23,949 nt of DNA from an uncultured Bacteroidales bacterium (GTDB lineage: Bacteria; Bacteroidota; Bacteroidia; Bacteroidales; WCHB1-69), in assembly GCA_946407715.1 (NCBI GenBank), contig CAMJPH010000032.1, forward strand, positions 1-23,949, given 5' to 3'. Each line of letters opens with the position of its first letter. Position 1 is the first letter of the stretch. Below the pieces are notes generated by a model. The model was not told the origin of the DNA. It saw only the letters and a program-made list of their open reading frames with translations, and searched no databases. Shown piece by piece: positions 7,801 to 16,269 of the stretch. Made by a program: the position numbers and the translations under genes.

Positions 7801-10800
7801 GGTGTATCCTACTCCGTGCAGGTTTGCCGAGGTGTTACCTGCGACAACAATTATGTCCTGCATGCCGACTCATACGACACACTGTTCACTAAATATGTGG
7901 ACAAGGATATCACAGATTTGAAAGACACCACTTTCAGTGTTAACCTTGATTTAGACGACCTCGTTTTCTTCAGGCTCATATCGGGCGATAACCACGATTT
8001 TGACAAAGTCAGTTGGCAACAGACCATTACCTATTCCGGAAGCGAAACTTTGGATCAGTATGGCGTTAACAGAAATCATTATGATTCCCGACGGGACTTC
8101 GTGGTGTCAGGTCAAAACCACTTTGCCGTGCCACTGGATACGATCAACAGCTACATCAGGGTATTAGCGGACATCTATACAACCACACCATATACCAACA
8201 GTTCAAATCCCAATTACAAATTGTATGTCAAATTGCTTAGACCGGACACCAACAACAATACCACCACCATTCTTGCTAAAAAAAGCTGGACTATTCAGAA
8301 TGACATGCTCCACACACAGTCTATACTGACCCATAACAATAGCCAATATATTCCTGTGCAACAGGCGGATTTTGTCACCTATACAATTTCTGGTTCCGCT
8401 TCTCGGAAATTTGACTGGAGCAAAGTTCACGTGATTCCTCATGTGGAGTATTATACTATGTTTAATGGCAATTATTTGAAGATAAAAGACTATTATCCTC
8501 CCGTAAAAACTGAGATTGAAAACTATACGGGAACAAGGGTTGACTCCGTTTACCACACCCTCTTCGGCCCGCTCTACCGAGGTTGGGGACAATTTGCTTA
8601 CAATAACAACGACACAGCGAACGGTGCGACAATCCACGACAGGTATATCCATGTTGACAAGTTAGTCTCTGATCTGAACATGCTACCACATGACAGAAAC
8701 CATGCAGAAACAGGAAGAACCAGAATCAGAGGTTTCAGAGATCAAATCACACATGACTCCATTAATCCGCAGGAGAGTTCAGACATGATTTCTTGCTATG
8801 AAAACGCTGGGGTTTACAACCCAACTGCCAGAACATCCAGTTGGATAGAGATGCAGCCAGACTGCAAAAACCGTTCATGGGTTGGGTATGGAAACATCAA
8901 CTATCTGACAGACAGTATAATGAGCAATACCCGCTTGCCGGAATTTTCCGCAGACACCAACACGATAGACATTGAGGAGTACGACCACCCCATTCCAATC
9001 GTGAGCAACCACGAGGTGAAGACGGTGCGCAAACAGAACATTTCAAGGATCAAGAACCATTCGTTCAGTCTCTCTCCTATACCCGTTATTTCAGTGGGTA
9101 TGACCTATTCCTGTGGGGAAAACATCATTCTTACAGACTATATGGATCTGAACGGCGACCGCTATCCCGACATTGTCGGCCAGTCGCTGGTACAATACTC
9201 CAACCCTTGGGGTGGAATCGGAGACCCTGTACCGATGGGGCCGATGGCCAACGGGATCACGAAATCGGAAACTACTTCAAGCGGGGTTAACTTTGGGGGG
9301 AGTTTCCAGATGCCGACAAGGGGTGCCTCCAATAACCCAAAAAACTCCAAAATCAGCTTTAACGGTTCTGGAAATATAGGAGCGGATCTTGGCGGAGGTT
9401 CCGACAGTACCCTATTCTCCTGGATGGATGCCAACGGGGACGGGCTTCCCGACAAGATGTTCGTAGAGGATCAACACACTTACGTCTGCCTCAACACGGG
9501 GTATGGATTTCAAACGAAGGCTTCTTGGGGAGATTTTTCCATCCGTGACGGTGACAGCGAAAATGCAAGCATGAGTTTCGGAGCGAACTTCAATGTCGGA
9601 CAGGCCAGTATCGGTGGAGGAATGGGAGTGAACTTCTCCCGCAACCACACAAAAAAAATGCTAATGGACTTCAACGGAGACGGGCTTCCCGACTATGTGA
9701 TGAAAGGTGGAAACGGCCTGATGGTGCGTTACAATATCGGCGGCAAAAACTGGTCTGGATGGGAAAGCATCAACAGTGTTTCCAACATCAGTTTCAGCCG
9801 CTCATACAGCGAGTCTGTCAATGCCTCCGTAACAATGGGCTTCACGCTCTTCAGCATCCTTAAGATTTGTGCTGGCATATCAGGCTCGCCGTACAACAAG
9901 ACTTTCAGTCGTGACAGTGTGCAACTTATAGACATCAACGGGGACGGCTATGTGGATTATGTCACCTCCAATTCCGAAAGTGAAATGACTATACGTTACA
10001 ACAGGTCTGGCAAGACAAACCTGTTGAAAAAGGTCACCAACTTCACGGGAAGTTCTATTGAGTTGGATTATGACATGCCGCTTTCCTCTTTCGAAAAACC
10101 GCAACGAAACTGGAACCTTGCGGAAATAAGGGTCAGCAACAACGACACGCTCTGTCCTGTCGGAGGTAACCGAACCCTCACCCGTTTTGAGTATTCGGAA
10201 CCCAACTACAACCGCACCGAGCGGATGGACTACGGCTACCAGCGGGTGACAACCTACCAATATGACACGGAAGACAATGACACTCTCTATCGCTACACCG
10301 TTGAGGAATTCAACAACCGCGACTTTACCAGACGCGCTCGCAAGACCCGCGACTGTGTGTATGACGCGAACAACATGCCGTATGTGGAACATATTTACGG
10401 CGACACCATCTACGACTTTGCAGGAAGTGTGGTAACTGATGGTGGATGCACCCGCACAGATGTGTATGTGGGCGTGGAATCCGACCTGACGAATTGGTAT
10501 GAGGGACAGCTTACTGCGCAGGTCACATCACGAGTAGTACGACGATACGACCGTTATCGCAATGTGAAAGAATATATCCATTATGGCGATACCACCCGAG
10601 ACGAGGAGTGGTTCAAGGCCAAGATTGATTACGCCACAGGAAAGCAGCATAACCTTGTGTCACTGCCTGTGCAAATAGTGGTTACAAACCTTAGTGGCGA
10701 CACTATGCAGAAGCGGACGGCCACCTATGACTCCACAGGCAAACTGGAAAATCTTGTACAATACAACAGTGCTGGAAATGCCCAATATGAGTTCACTTAT

Positions 10801-13800
10801 GACACCTGTGGAAACATGTCGTCTGTTTTGATGCCGCGCAATAAGACGGGGCAACGGTTACGTTTTTCCTATCAGTACGACAATGTAGTCCACACATACC
10901 CTGTCCGTGTGGACAATGATTCCTTGGGGTTCTTCTCCACTGCGGAATACAACCTCAGGTTCGGAAAGCCGACCAAAACCACCGACATCAACGGCAACGA
11001 GATGTGGTACGAGTACGACAACCTTGGAAGGACGGTCAAGATTACCGCACCCTACGAACAGGATGCCAACGCGCCATACACCATCAAAATGGAGTACCAT
11101 CCATACAACTATAATGAGGAAGGAACATGGAACAGTTTGACCCCCTACTCCTACGCCTGCACCTACCATTACGACTGTCAACACCAGGACAATCCGATAA
11201 AGACCACCCTCATCACCGATGGTTTGGGCAGACTTCTCCAGACCAAGAAAGACGCGGAAATCAATGGACGGGAGTGGAGCATAGTGACAGGTAGAGTGAA
11301 ATACGACTGTTTTGGAAGAACGGTTGAGCAGTATCACCCGTTTGAAGAGAGTACCACCCTGTTTGCCGCCTACAACCCCTATTATGTGCCAACTACCCGA
11401 ACCGCCACTTGGTACGACATCATGGATCGCCAGACCAAGGTAAAACTGCCCACAACAGACAGCACGGTGATATCTTACGGAGTAGAGGCTTGGGGCGAGA
11501 ACATCTTGCTGCGCACCGCAACCAAAGATGCTATGGGCAACGAAGTGAGGGTGCTGACGGGTACCTTGGGACAACAATTGGTGCAGATTGCCCCCGATAG
11601 CACCATAACTAATTTCGAATATGACTGCCTCGGCCGACTTACTAAGAGTATTGACCCCGATGGATACGCGACCCAATACTGGTACGATTGGTTCGGCCAG
11701 CTGACCCACCGGCAACATCCTGATGCGGGTGATGATTATTACGAGTATGACGATGCTGGCAACATGACCTGCCATGTCAACGACTTGGGCGACTCTATAA
11801 AATACCGCTATTACTACAACCAGCTCACCGATGTGGAATATCCGCGCTATCCCGCCAACAATGTGCATTACCGGTATGGAACGGCAGCGGATGCCGCCAC
11901 CAATGCTGTGGGCAAAATCATTTTCCAGGAGGACGCTTCAGGCTTTCAAACTTTTAAATATGGCAAACTTGGCGAAGTAACCGAAAATATTCGTACTTTT
12001 GCACTGCCGTTTGAATCCCAAACCTACACTTTCAAAATGCAGTATTGCTACGACAGTTGGAACCGCATTGACAGCATGTTTTACCCCGACGGGGAGGTGG
12101 TGACCTATAGCTACAACCTCGGCGGGATGCTGAAGCGTGTGTCCGGGTCAAGGCCAAACCGCCCGTGCCGCTACATCGACAGCATTTGCTACAACGAGTT
12201 CGATCTGAAGAGCGAGGTCTTCTACGGCAACGGCACACACACGCAGTATGCCTACGATGACCTCCAGCGGCTGCAGGCCCTGCGGTGCCGGACTGCTGCG
12301 GGAGATGACATGCAGGACATCACATACACATATAACGCCGTAAGCAACATCGTCGAAATCAACAACTTTGCGGATTTGCCGGGTATCAATTTCGGCGGAA
12401 CGTACAGTCATAGTTACGTTTATGACAGCCTATACCGGCTGACATACGCCACCGGTTTTTGGGAAGACCGGCCCGAACACCTCCGTCTTGTGGATACGGT
12501 TCAGATGTCCTATCACAAAAACGGGCGCATTATCAGGAAAAAGGTCTTTGCCCACACGCTTTCCCCCTTGCAGATGGGGGTTATCAACTACAACAGACAG
12601 TATAACTATAGCACGCAACAACCCAATACTTTAGCAAGCATGTTCGACTCCATTTCACATACCACACACCGATTCACATGGCAATCCACAGGCAATTTGC
12701 TGACCCATACCATTCCCGAAAGACGGAACATGATGGAACACTCCTGGACGGAAGACAACCGCTTGCAGACAGTGACGGATAATAACTGGTTTTCCTACTA
12801 CCAGTATGACGCCTCCGGTGAGCGCACCTACAAGCTGCCTTGCAGTAGGACGGCGGGCAATCGCAGCGGGGAGCGTTCTGTCTATTGGTATCCGGCGGAT
12901 GCCACACTGTATGCTTCTCCCTATCTCGTGATAACCCCGCAGGGCTATACCAAGCACTACTATGCCGAGGCGGAACGCATCTCTTCCCAAATCGGTTGTG
13001 GCACTTTCCCCTCTTTGACCACACCTGTGACGGACGCCGTCACCGCCAACCGCAAGTTGCGCAGCGCCAGCAACTTCGTGAGGTACCTAAACCCGAACAT
13101 TACAGGTGCTACGGCACAATTCGCGTATCTGGTCAACAGCATACATTCCCCGAACATCATCAACGAGACATACTGGTACCACCCCGACCACCTCGGTTCC
13201 TCCTCTTGGATAACCTACTCTGACGGTTCTGCCGTCCAGCATTTGCATTACCTCCCGTGGGGCGAGAACTTTGTGGACCAGCGAAGCAGCACCTTCGATG
13301 GTGTGCGTTACACCTTCTCCGCCAAAGAAAAGGACTCCGAAACTGGCCTATCTTACTTTGGCTCACGTTATTACAGCAGCGACCTGAGCATCTGGCTGAG
13401 CGTGGACCCGATGAGTGACAAATATCCAAACGAAAGTTCATACGTTTACTGTGGAGACAATCCTCTTGTTTTCTTTGATCCAGATGGAAAAGAAAAACTC
13501 ATTTGGATTAATAAATTGAACAATAAATTTATTGCATCTGGTGCCGAAAAATATCAAGACGACGGTGCTATTCACATTTTTGCTCATGGTTCATCTCGTG
13601 GTTTAACTGTAAACATTAATGGGGAAAATCAGACAGTGAGAACCGCAAAACAATTAGACAACCTTTTATCTCAATATAGCGAAATTTGGCAAAACAGAAA
13701 CGAGGAAGTTGAAACAGTTATCGTTTTGCATTCTTGCAGAACCGGAGAGGGCGACAACTCCTTCGCAGAAAAAGTGTCACGTGAACTCGGAGTGACCGTT

Positions 13801-14049
13801 GTCGCTCCAGACCAGAGAGTTTATTATGACAATAATGGTGAAATAGGGACTTACAAGGCTAAATACGTTGACCAGAACAATGAATATAAACTCAACGAAA
13901 ATGGCAATCCTAAAAATAAAGAGAGATCAACAATAAAGGGGAATTGGAGAGTTTTCCAAAATGGGAAAGAAACACACTCATTCAAAGGGGACTGGCATCC
14001 GAGAGAGAAACCGGACATCTTGGAAATTATTAGATACTGTAATTATTAA
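4831..14049 (+). CDS. Giant SpvB/FG-GAP/RHS polymorphic toxin with clan CD-like cysteine peptidase tip
   Basis: 3072 residues, built like a fused Tc-toxin B/C or RHS shell. There is an N-terminal hydrophobic export signal (about 4-24). Residues ~35-190 are a disordered-looking region seeded with palindromes. An SpvB-type domain starts near 310 (GTANLSYPIEIPAGRKGMQP, LGVGWDI). FG-GAP/VCBS calcium-type motifs D-x-N-x-D-G lie near 718, 800, 1439, 1533, 1613 and 1701. RHS YD repeats run from ~1900 to 2780, and the RHS-associated core follows (HPDHLGSS ~2783, YTFSAKE 2827, DPDG ending 2886). The final ~186 residues are the tip. His2919-Gly (IHIFAHGSS) and Ser-Cys2969 (VIVLHSCRTGEG), followed by LGVTVVAPD, fit a caspase-like clan CD cysteine peptidase dyad. 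No T9SS sorting domain is present. By analogy with Tc/RHS proteins, the shell should encapsulate and deliver the tip. The tip is more AT-rich than the core. The immunity candidate follows after 9 nt. Confidence 0.9.
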   Translation: MRQHLLAIIAVLAAAILALFSINTEYSSFRYGYGYERQNVVGMQFIASDNKRFIASAGADMPVAENITMSVVGANNHSPLQEQAVPMVQDEHPSLAGAEIFSSLHHTAMTALSPAEVPPLDAGMVNVTDNVEFKIQNEELENGGETDKDVRATGYRVQLPVNNAEFRIAIPYNPALLPPGFTEDDIQTYVYDRQFHRWMAIERDSVNEVELLVYSRFSSNPLVRSNNMYPSDVETFHETSLQTPTMNITDFMQQMGEGGGDSPLDFINAVLKTPEMPETSAYTPTSIKELKAADPLEGLTLMQPPTANNSGTANLSYPIEIPAGRKGMQPNLALTYSSSGGNGWLGVGWDITIPSITVETRWGVPRYDFDYESEVYVYEGEQLVTFDSVANKFREMPHRTNHWTSRSVLDLDSVEQFYPRKNEVFDSIVRHGTGPGNYWWTVTHKNGVTDYYGKYASDGGVNNNCVLRAGADNTHGPIAHWALAESVDPFGNSVRYYYEVIFENVCEDSAIGKQIYIDSITYTNEGIEQGKYKIVFNRRDGEKDDVVICANRGFVEMTAAKLCNIGVLYNKMIFREYYFFDTIGRCSNYKTRLTDIVRIDNVRENSTNCISDMQSLANENAIQTHFDYFDSPQGNAIFGEEKHMNFESDTVQSWFVSNTFNTSGESKSTALGSTRGKSWNIGGTASVGFGANVALTSSSIGGNFNYSRSKSEGALTLIDLNGDGLPDKVFKKDKKLFYRPQIAINDSTFTYGARLCIDGVSDFLKESSSTTSWGLQASALLAYNGSWPTTRSTTTSYFSDVNADGLPDLITDDGVLFNVTKQGGRVRFRNFYTIVAENQSTGNSVDSNTVYTSVDTCQGIIFDGVANDSIICYINWIRDTSFISKNYEEHYPQQVLDYVDSLVNTGDYYCEYLYQRYSPEVAKMNVYRKVLEYSPIFSQTANSSIVAVPDPDLETVKVWVPQKKGTVSVRSRLRLLNDSIGGMAQSKWRDGVSYSVQVCRGVTCDNNYVLHADSYDTLFTKYVDKDITDLKDTTFSVNLDLDDLVFFRLISGDNHDFDKVSWQQTITYSGSETLDQYGVNRNHYDSRRDFVVSGQNHFAVPLDTINSYIRVLADIYTTTPYTNSSNPNYKLYVKLLRPDTNNNTTTILAKKSWTIQNDMLHTQSILTHNNSQYIPVQQADFVTYTISGSASRKFDWSKVHVIPHVEYYTMFNGNYLKIKDYYPPVKTEIENYTGTRVDSVYHTLFGPLYRGWGQFAYNNNDTANGATIHDRYIHVDKLVSDLNMLPHDRNHAETGRTRIRGFRDQITHDSINPQESSDMISCYENAGVYNPTARTSSWIEMQPDCKNRSWVGYGNINYLTDSIMSNTRLPEFSADTNTIDIEEYDHPIPIVSNHEVKTVRKQNISRIKNHSFSLSPIPVISVGMTYSCGENIILTDYMDLNGDRYPDIVGQSLVQYSNPWGGIGDPVPMGPMANGITKSETTSSGVNFGGSFQMPTRGASNNPKNSKISFNGSGNIGADLGGGSDSTLFSWMDANGDGLPDKMFVEDQHTYVCLNTGYGFQTKASWGDFSIRDGDSENASMSFGANFNVGQASIGGGMGVNFSRNHTKKMLMDFNGDGLPDYVMKGGNGLMVRYNIGGKNWSGWESINSVSNISFSRSYSESVNASVTMGFTLFSILKICAGISGSPYNKTFSRDSVQLIDINGDGYVDYVTSNSESEMTIRYNRSGKTNLLKKVTNFTGSSIELDYDMPLSSFEKPQRNWNLAEIRVSNNDTLCPVGGNRTLTRFEYSEPNYNRTERMDYGYQRVTTYQYDTEDNDTLYRYTVEEFNNRDFTRRARKTRDCVYDANNMPYVEHIYGDTIYDFAGSVVTDGGCTRTDVYVGVESDLTNWYEGQLTAQVTSRVVRRYDRYRNVKEYIHYGDTTRDEEWFKAKIDYATGKQHNLVSLPVQIVVTNLSGDTMQKRTATYDSTGKLENLVQYNSAGNAQYEFTYDTCGNMSSVLMPRNKTGQRLRFSYQYDNVVHTYPVRVDNDSLGFFSTAEYNLRFGKPTKTTDINGNEMWYEYDNLGRTVKITAPYEQDANAPYTIKMEYHPYNYNEEGTWNSLTPYSYACTYHYDCQHQDNPIKTTLITDGLGRLLQTKKDAEINGREWSIVTGRVKYDCFGRTVEQYHPFEESTTLFAAYNPYYVPTTRTATWYDIMDRQTKVKLPTTDSTVISYGVEAWGENILLRTATKDAMGNEVRVLTGTLGQQLVQIAPDSTITNFEYDCLGRLTKSIDPDGYATQYWYDWFGQLTHRQHPDAGDDYYEYDDAGNMTCHVNDLGDSIKYRYYYNQLTDVEYPRYPANNVHYRYGTAADAATNAVGKIIFQEDASGFQTFKYGKLGEVTENIRTFALPFESQTYTFKMQYCYDSWNRIDSMFYPDGEVVTYSYNLGGMLKRVSGSRPNRPCRYIDSICYNEFDLKSEVFYGNGTHTQYAYDDLQRLQALRCRTAAGDDMQDITYTYNAVSNIVEINNFADLPGINFGGTYSHSYVYDSLYRLTYATGFWEDRPEHLRLVDTVQMSYHKNGRIIRKKVFAHTLSPLQMGVINYNRQYNYSTQQPNTLASMFDSISHTTHRFTWQSTGNLLTHTIPERRNMMEHSWTEDNRLQTVTDNNWFSYYQYDASGERTYKLPCSRTAGNRSGERSVYWYPADATLYASPYLVITPQGYTKHYYAEAERISSQIGCGTFPSLTTPVTDAVTANRKLRSASNFVRYLNPNITGATAQFAYLVNSIHSPNIINETYWYHPDHLGSSSWITYSDGSAVQHLHYLPWGENFVDQRSSTFDGVRYTFSAKEKDSETGLSYFGSRYYSSDLSIWLSVDPMSDKYPNESSYVYCGDNPLVFFDPDGKEKLIWINKLNNKFIASGAEKYQDDGAIHIFAHGSSRGLTVNINGENQTVRTAKQLDNLLSQYSEIWQNRNEEVETVIVLHSCRTGEGDNSFAEKVSRELGVTVVAPDQRVYYDNNGEIGTYKAKYVDQNNEYKLNENGNPKNKERSTIKGNWRVFQNGKETHSFKGDWHPREKPDILEIIRYCNY
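4951..4977 (+). repeat. Degenerate palindrome in the large RHS gene (P5)
   Basis: GTAGGGATGCAATTC followed by ATCGCGTCCGAC is an imperfect relative of P2. A second half copy (GCGATTCATCGCGTCCGCAG) follows directly, so two elements may have stacked here. Confidence 0.6.
5043..5072 (+). repeat. 30-nt palindrome in the large RHS gene (P3)
   Basis: Arms TGTGGGGGCGAAT and ATTCGCCTCTACA around AATC. The only two mismatches are G-T pairs. The same family as P1. Confidence 0.8.
5116..5143 (+). repeat. Degenerate palindrome in the large RHS gene (P4)
   Basis: GCAGGGGCGGAAA faces TTTTCGTCCCTAC, with several G-T pairs. The outer ends match the GTAGGG-type family. Confidence 0.6.
5526..5555 (+). repeat. 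30-nt palindrome in the large RHS gene (P6)
   Basis: TGTAGAGACGTTTCA faces TGAAACGTCTCTGCA, with one G-T mismatch. The GTAGAGACG...CGTCTCTAC outer sequence is the classic form of this palindrome class. Read in frame it gives DVETFHETSL. Confidence 0.85.
13309..13488 (+). repeat. RHS-core repeat unit (180 nt), parental copy in the large RHS gene
   Basis: It encodes residues 2827-2886, from YTFSAKEKDSETG to DPDG. This is the only copy preceded by genuine RHS sequence (residues up to STFDGVR); in the orphan cassettes the sequence before YTF is a leader or a unique start. This defines the upstream edge of the exchangeable block at codon TAC. Confidence 0.9.
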
Positions 14050-14058
14050 AAAACTGCT

Positions 14059-14517
14059 ATGAAAATAATACTTCGTTTTGTCATTGTTGTAAGTTCAATA
14101 ATAGGGTTTGGATGCCAACACCATCATGAAAAATCATTCTCGATGAACTATGTGACCAAACCGATTTCCGATCTAAAGCAACAGGTAATAGAATGTGGCG
14201 ATAGTTGCGCCTATGAAGATTTAAAAATACAACTTTTGGATTTTGTGTATGGCAGTGAAGATTTATTATCATATGCCATGATTATGGCTAATAAGTACGA
14301 CTATACACAAGCATATTTCGATGTTTTTGATTGCTTAACTATTCCTTATTTGCCCGATATAAGTCATATAGATTCCAAAACAGCCCAAATTGCTTTAGAG
14401 TATTTGTTAGTTGCAGCCGAAAAAGGTCATGAACAGGCATCTGACATCGTTGTGTCTTGTTCTATTACACCTAATTGTTCAAATCCAGTTGCACAAATAT
14501 GCAAAATTTATCAATAG
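14059..14517 (+). CDS. Putative lipoprotein immunity for the cysteine-peptidase tip
   Basis: 152 residues, starting 9 nt after the large RHS gene. The N-terminus (MKIILRFVIVVSSIIGFGC) looks like a lipoprotein signal ending at Cys19, although Gly at -3 is a poor lipobox match, so a plain signal peptide remains possible. The mature part is mostly helical, with a segment reminiscent of a Sel1-type helical repeat (ALEYLLVAAEKGHEQA, about residues 114-129). Repeat proteins of this kind bind partners, so it could bind and block the tip. The immunity role rests on position and on the parallel with the other tip/partner pairs. I do not recognise a named family. Confidence 0.6.
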   Translation: MKIILRFVIVVSSIIGFGCQHHHEKSFSMNYVTKPISDLKQQVIECGDSCAYEDLKIQLLDFVYGSEDLLSYAMIMANKYDYTQAYFDVFDCLTIPYLPDISHIDSKTAQIALEYLLVAAEKGHEQASDIVVSCSITPNCSNPVAQICKIYQ

Positions 14518-14580
14518 CGTAAAATATCACACTTATATCAGACTCTATGCTGATAATTTTTTACCTCCATCAAAAATCTC

Positions 14581-14817
14581 ATGCCCGCCACCCTCACATA
14601 TAACCCATCTCCTCTGCAGAACCCCGCAGGAATACTCCGTGCAGATCCGTGCGATCCGCGGAGACACATGAATCCCCTCGCGGGGATTCGGGCTACGCAT
14701 CGAACCACCCTCGGCTACAGAGAGGCATTCCCTGACGGGGATAGTCCGCCGTTCCGAATCACCGCCACGCATCCCGTTGTCCCCCCAATCAATTATGAAT
14801 CATGCATTATGCATTGT
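14581..14817 (+). repeat. Cassette leader repeat, copy B
   Basis: 237 nt. Hairpins at 14670-14689 (GAATCCCC-TCGC-GGGGATTC) and 14727-14742 (ATTCCC-TGAC-GGGGAT). It ends in four heptamers (14790-14817: CAATTAT, GAATCAT, GCATTAT, GCATTGT). Compared with copies A and D it lacks one heptamer (-7) and has one extra C in the preceding C-run (+1), so the reading frame into the core is kept. Confidence 0.85.
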
Positions 14818-15546
14818 TACACCTTCTCCGCCAAAGAACGCGACTCCGAAACGGGTCTAAACTACTTTGGCTCACGGTATTACAGCAGCGATCTGAGTGT
14901 GTGGTTGAGCATGGACCCGATGAGTGACAAATATCCGTCGCTGAGTCCGTATGTTTATTGTGCTAATAACCCGGTGAAATTGGTGGATCCGAACGGGGAG
15001 ACGTTTGTTGGGGTTGATGGAGAAAATGTTGAGGTGAATCGAAATAAGAATGGGCAAATATCGGTGGGAGACAATGCGTCTGAAGATTTGAAACGAATGG
15101 CATCAATGATAAATTCATCGGGCAGCAAAACGGCAGCCAAACAATTCATGAAATTATCAAAAAACGAATGTAAGATTCATTTTCAAATAGTTCAGGGTGA
15201 TGGCGATGGCGGGAAACTCGGATACCACCAAGCACATGGTGAAAACGGGGAACCCTTGGAGTGGAATGCGGATCAAGGTGTTTTTTCGGATTTGCCAGGT
15301 TATGCCAATAATACCACTTACAAGGAAGCCACTATAACAATTTTTGAAAATGCTGTGGACAAATCCAAAGGTCAATTTAGTTATCAAGATAAAAAACCTC
15401 TGACAACTGAAAATGCAATGGTGGCGGTCTTCGCACATGAAGCCGAACACAATTTGAACAAACTAGACATCCTTTCAATTAAATATGCGACTGTGGGAGG
15501 TGGTATGAATTCACGTAATGTTGAAAGAAATGCTGAAAGGGGTTGA
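14581..15546 (+). CDS. Orphan RHS-core cassette B with HEXXH metallopeptidase tip
   Basis: 321 residues. Leader residues 1-79, RHS core segment 80-139 (YTFSAKERDSETG to DPNG), then a tip of ~180 residues. Near the end of the tip, His286-Glu-Ala-Glu-His290 (VFAHEAEHNLN) is the zincin HEXXH motif, with the two His as zinc ligands and Glu287 as catalytic base. The third ligand is not obvious; acidic residues in the last 30 are candidates. Substrate unknown. The gene lies 63 nt after the lipoprotein gene and has no visible TAnnTTTG box, so it is probably read through from upstream. The start at 14581 is the ATG homologous to those of the other leaders. No signal peptide is visible, so an orphan role (tip reservoir) is more likely than independent secretion. 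Confidence 0.75.
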   Translation: MPATLTYNPSPLQNPAGILRADPCDPRRHMNPLAGIRATHRTTLGYREAFPDGDSPPFRITATHPVVPPINYESCIMHCYTFSAKERDSETGLNYFGSRYYSSDLSVWLSMDPMSDKYPSLSPYVYCANNPVKLVDPNGETFVGVDGENVEVNRNKNGQISVGDNASEDLKRMASMINSSGSKTAAKQFMKLSKNECKIHFQIVQGDGDGGKLGYHQAHGENGEPLEWNADQGVFSDLPGYANNTTYKEATITIFENAVDKSKGQFSYQDKKPLTTENAMVAVFAHEAEHNLNKLDILSIKYATVGGGMNSRNVERNAERG

Positions 15547-15572
15547 GAACAAAACTCTCAGGGAGATATACT

Positions 15573-16175
15573 ATGCAAGGTAAGATTAATAAATATGTTT
15601 TCTTCTTGTTGACAGCCTTTTTCTTGCAACATATTTGTTCAGCACAGGACACTCTGTCAAAAATAACATTTTATGGAGACAAGGATCCCTATCAGAAATG
15701 CATCGGTAAGGAATTTGAGAAATTAAACAGATGGTATCGAACAGGGATTAAGCATGGATTGTTTTATATGTATGATCTTGTGGATAATAACAATAAGTTG
15801 GTGTCTGAAAACGACACATTATATCTTATAAACAGTCATTTATATCATGTGGTCTCTCCTAACGTATATGGAAAAGTTTCAATGATTATTATCCCGTACA
15901 ATGATAGCATATTCGCCTTTATAGGACTTAATTGTTGCAAAAAAAGACACAATGTTGAAGACGTTGTTCGTTGGGTGTTGAACAACTTTAAAAATGTTGA
16001 CAATTCAACATTATGCAATATCAGGCAATATTATATTTTTCATCCGAATATACCCACCGACCCCCAAGGAAGTATCCCAAAATGCGAATTAAGGTGCTTG
16101 CGTCACCTATCACAAAACAATATCATTCATTATAGGAAACCTAAAATTATTTTTCGGGGTAATAAACGAAGGTGA
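15573..16175 (+). CDS. Putative exported immunity protein for cassette B
   Basis: 200 residues from the ATG at 15573. A TTG at 15543 is in frame, but the later ATG gives a clean signal peptide (MQGKINKYVFFLLTAFFLQ...CSAQ, cleavage likely after Ala-24 or so) and has GGGAG 8 nt upstream. The mature protein is a beta-rich, Tyr/Asn-rich sequence that I do not recognise. It lies 26 nt after the HEXXH cassette in the same direction, hence the immunity call. It does not clearly align with the partners of the two JAMM cassettes, as expected for a different toxin fold. The basic C-terminus (RKPKIIFRGNKRR) is unusual for an exported protein. Confidence 0.6.
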   Translation: MQGKINKYVFFLLTAFFLQHICSAQDTLSKITFYGDKDPYQKCIGKEFEKLNRWYRTGIKHGLFYMYDLVDNNNKLVSENDTLYLINSHLYHVVSPNVYGKVSMIIIPYNDSIFAFIGLNCCKKRHNVEDVVRWVLNNFKNVDNSTLCNIRQYYIFHPNIPTDPQGSIPKCELRCLRHLSQNNIIHYRKPKIIFRGNKRR

Positions 16176-16244
16176 CATTGCAAACTTTAATCAGATAAAC
16201 GATAGAATTCCACACTGTTCAAGCACTTGTTAATCAAAAAAGTG

Positions 16245-16252
16245 TACTTTTG
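16245..16252 (+). promoter_or_regulatory. -7 box TACTTTTG for cassette C
   Basis: It lies 17 nt upstream of the ATG at 16270, within the 94-nt gap after the cassette B partner. It gives cassette C and its partner a promoter of their own. Confidence 0.6.
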
Positions 16253-16269
16253 CCCAACAAAACCCACCG

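Noticed and set aside
10858..11868. 336-codon minus-strand open frame inside the large RHS gene
   Set aside because: It lies wholly within the clearly coding RHS repeat region on the other strand; its sequence shows no domain and has shadow-like composition.
14670..14742. Leader hairpins as integron attC-like sites
   Set aside because: They sit at the 5' end of cassettes, have simple 6-8 bp stems with 4-nt loops, lack the paired R and L box sequences, and no integron integrase is present.
15543..15572. TTG start for the cassette B partner
   Set aside because: The ATG at 15573 gives a proper signal peptide and has GGGAG upstream; the TTG version would put ten polar residues ahead of it and overlap the previous stop.
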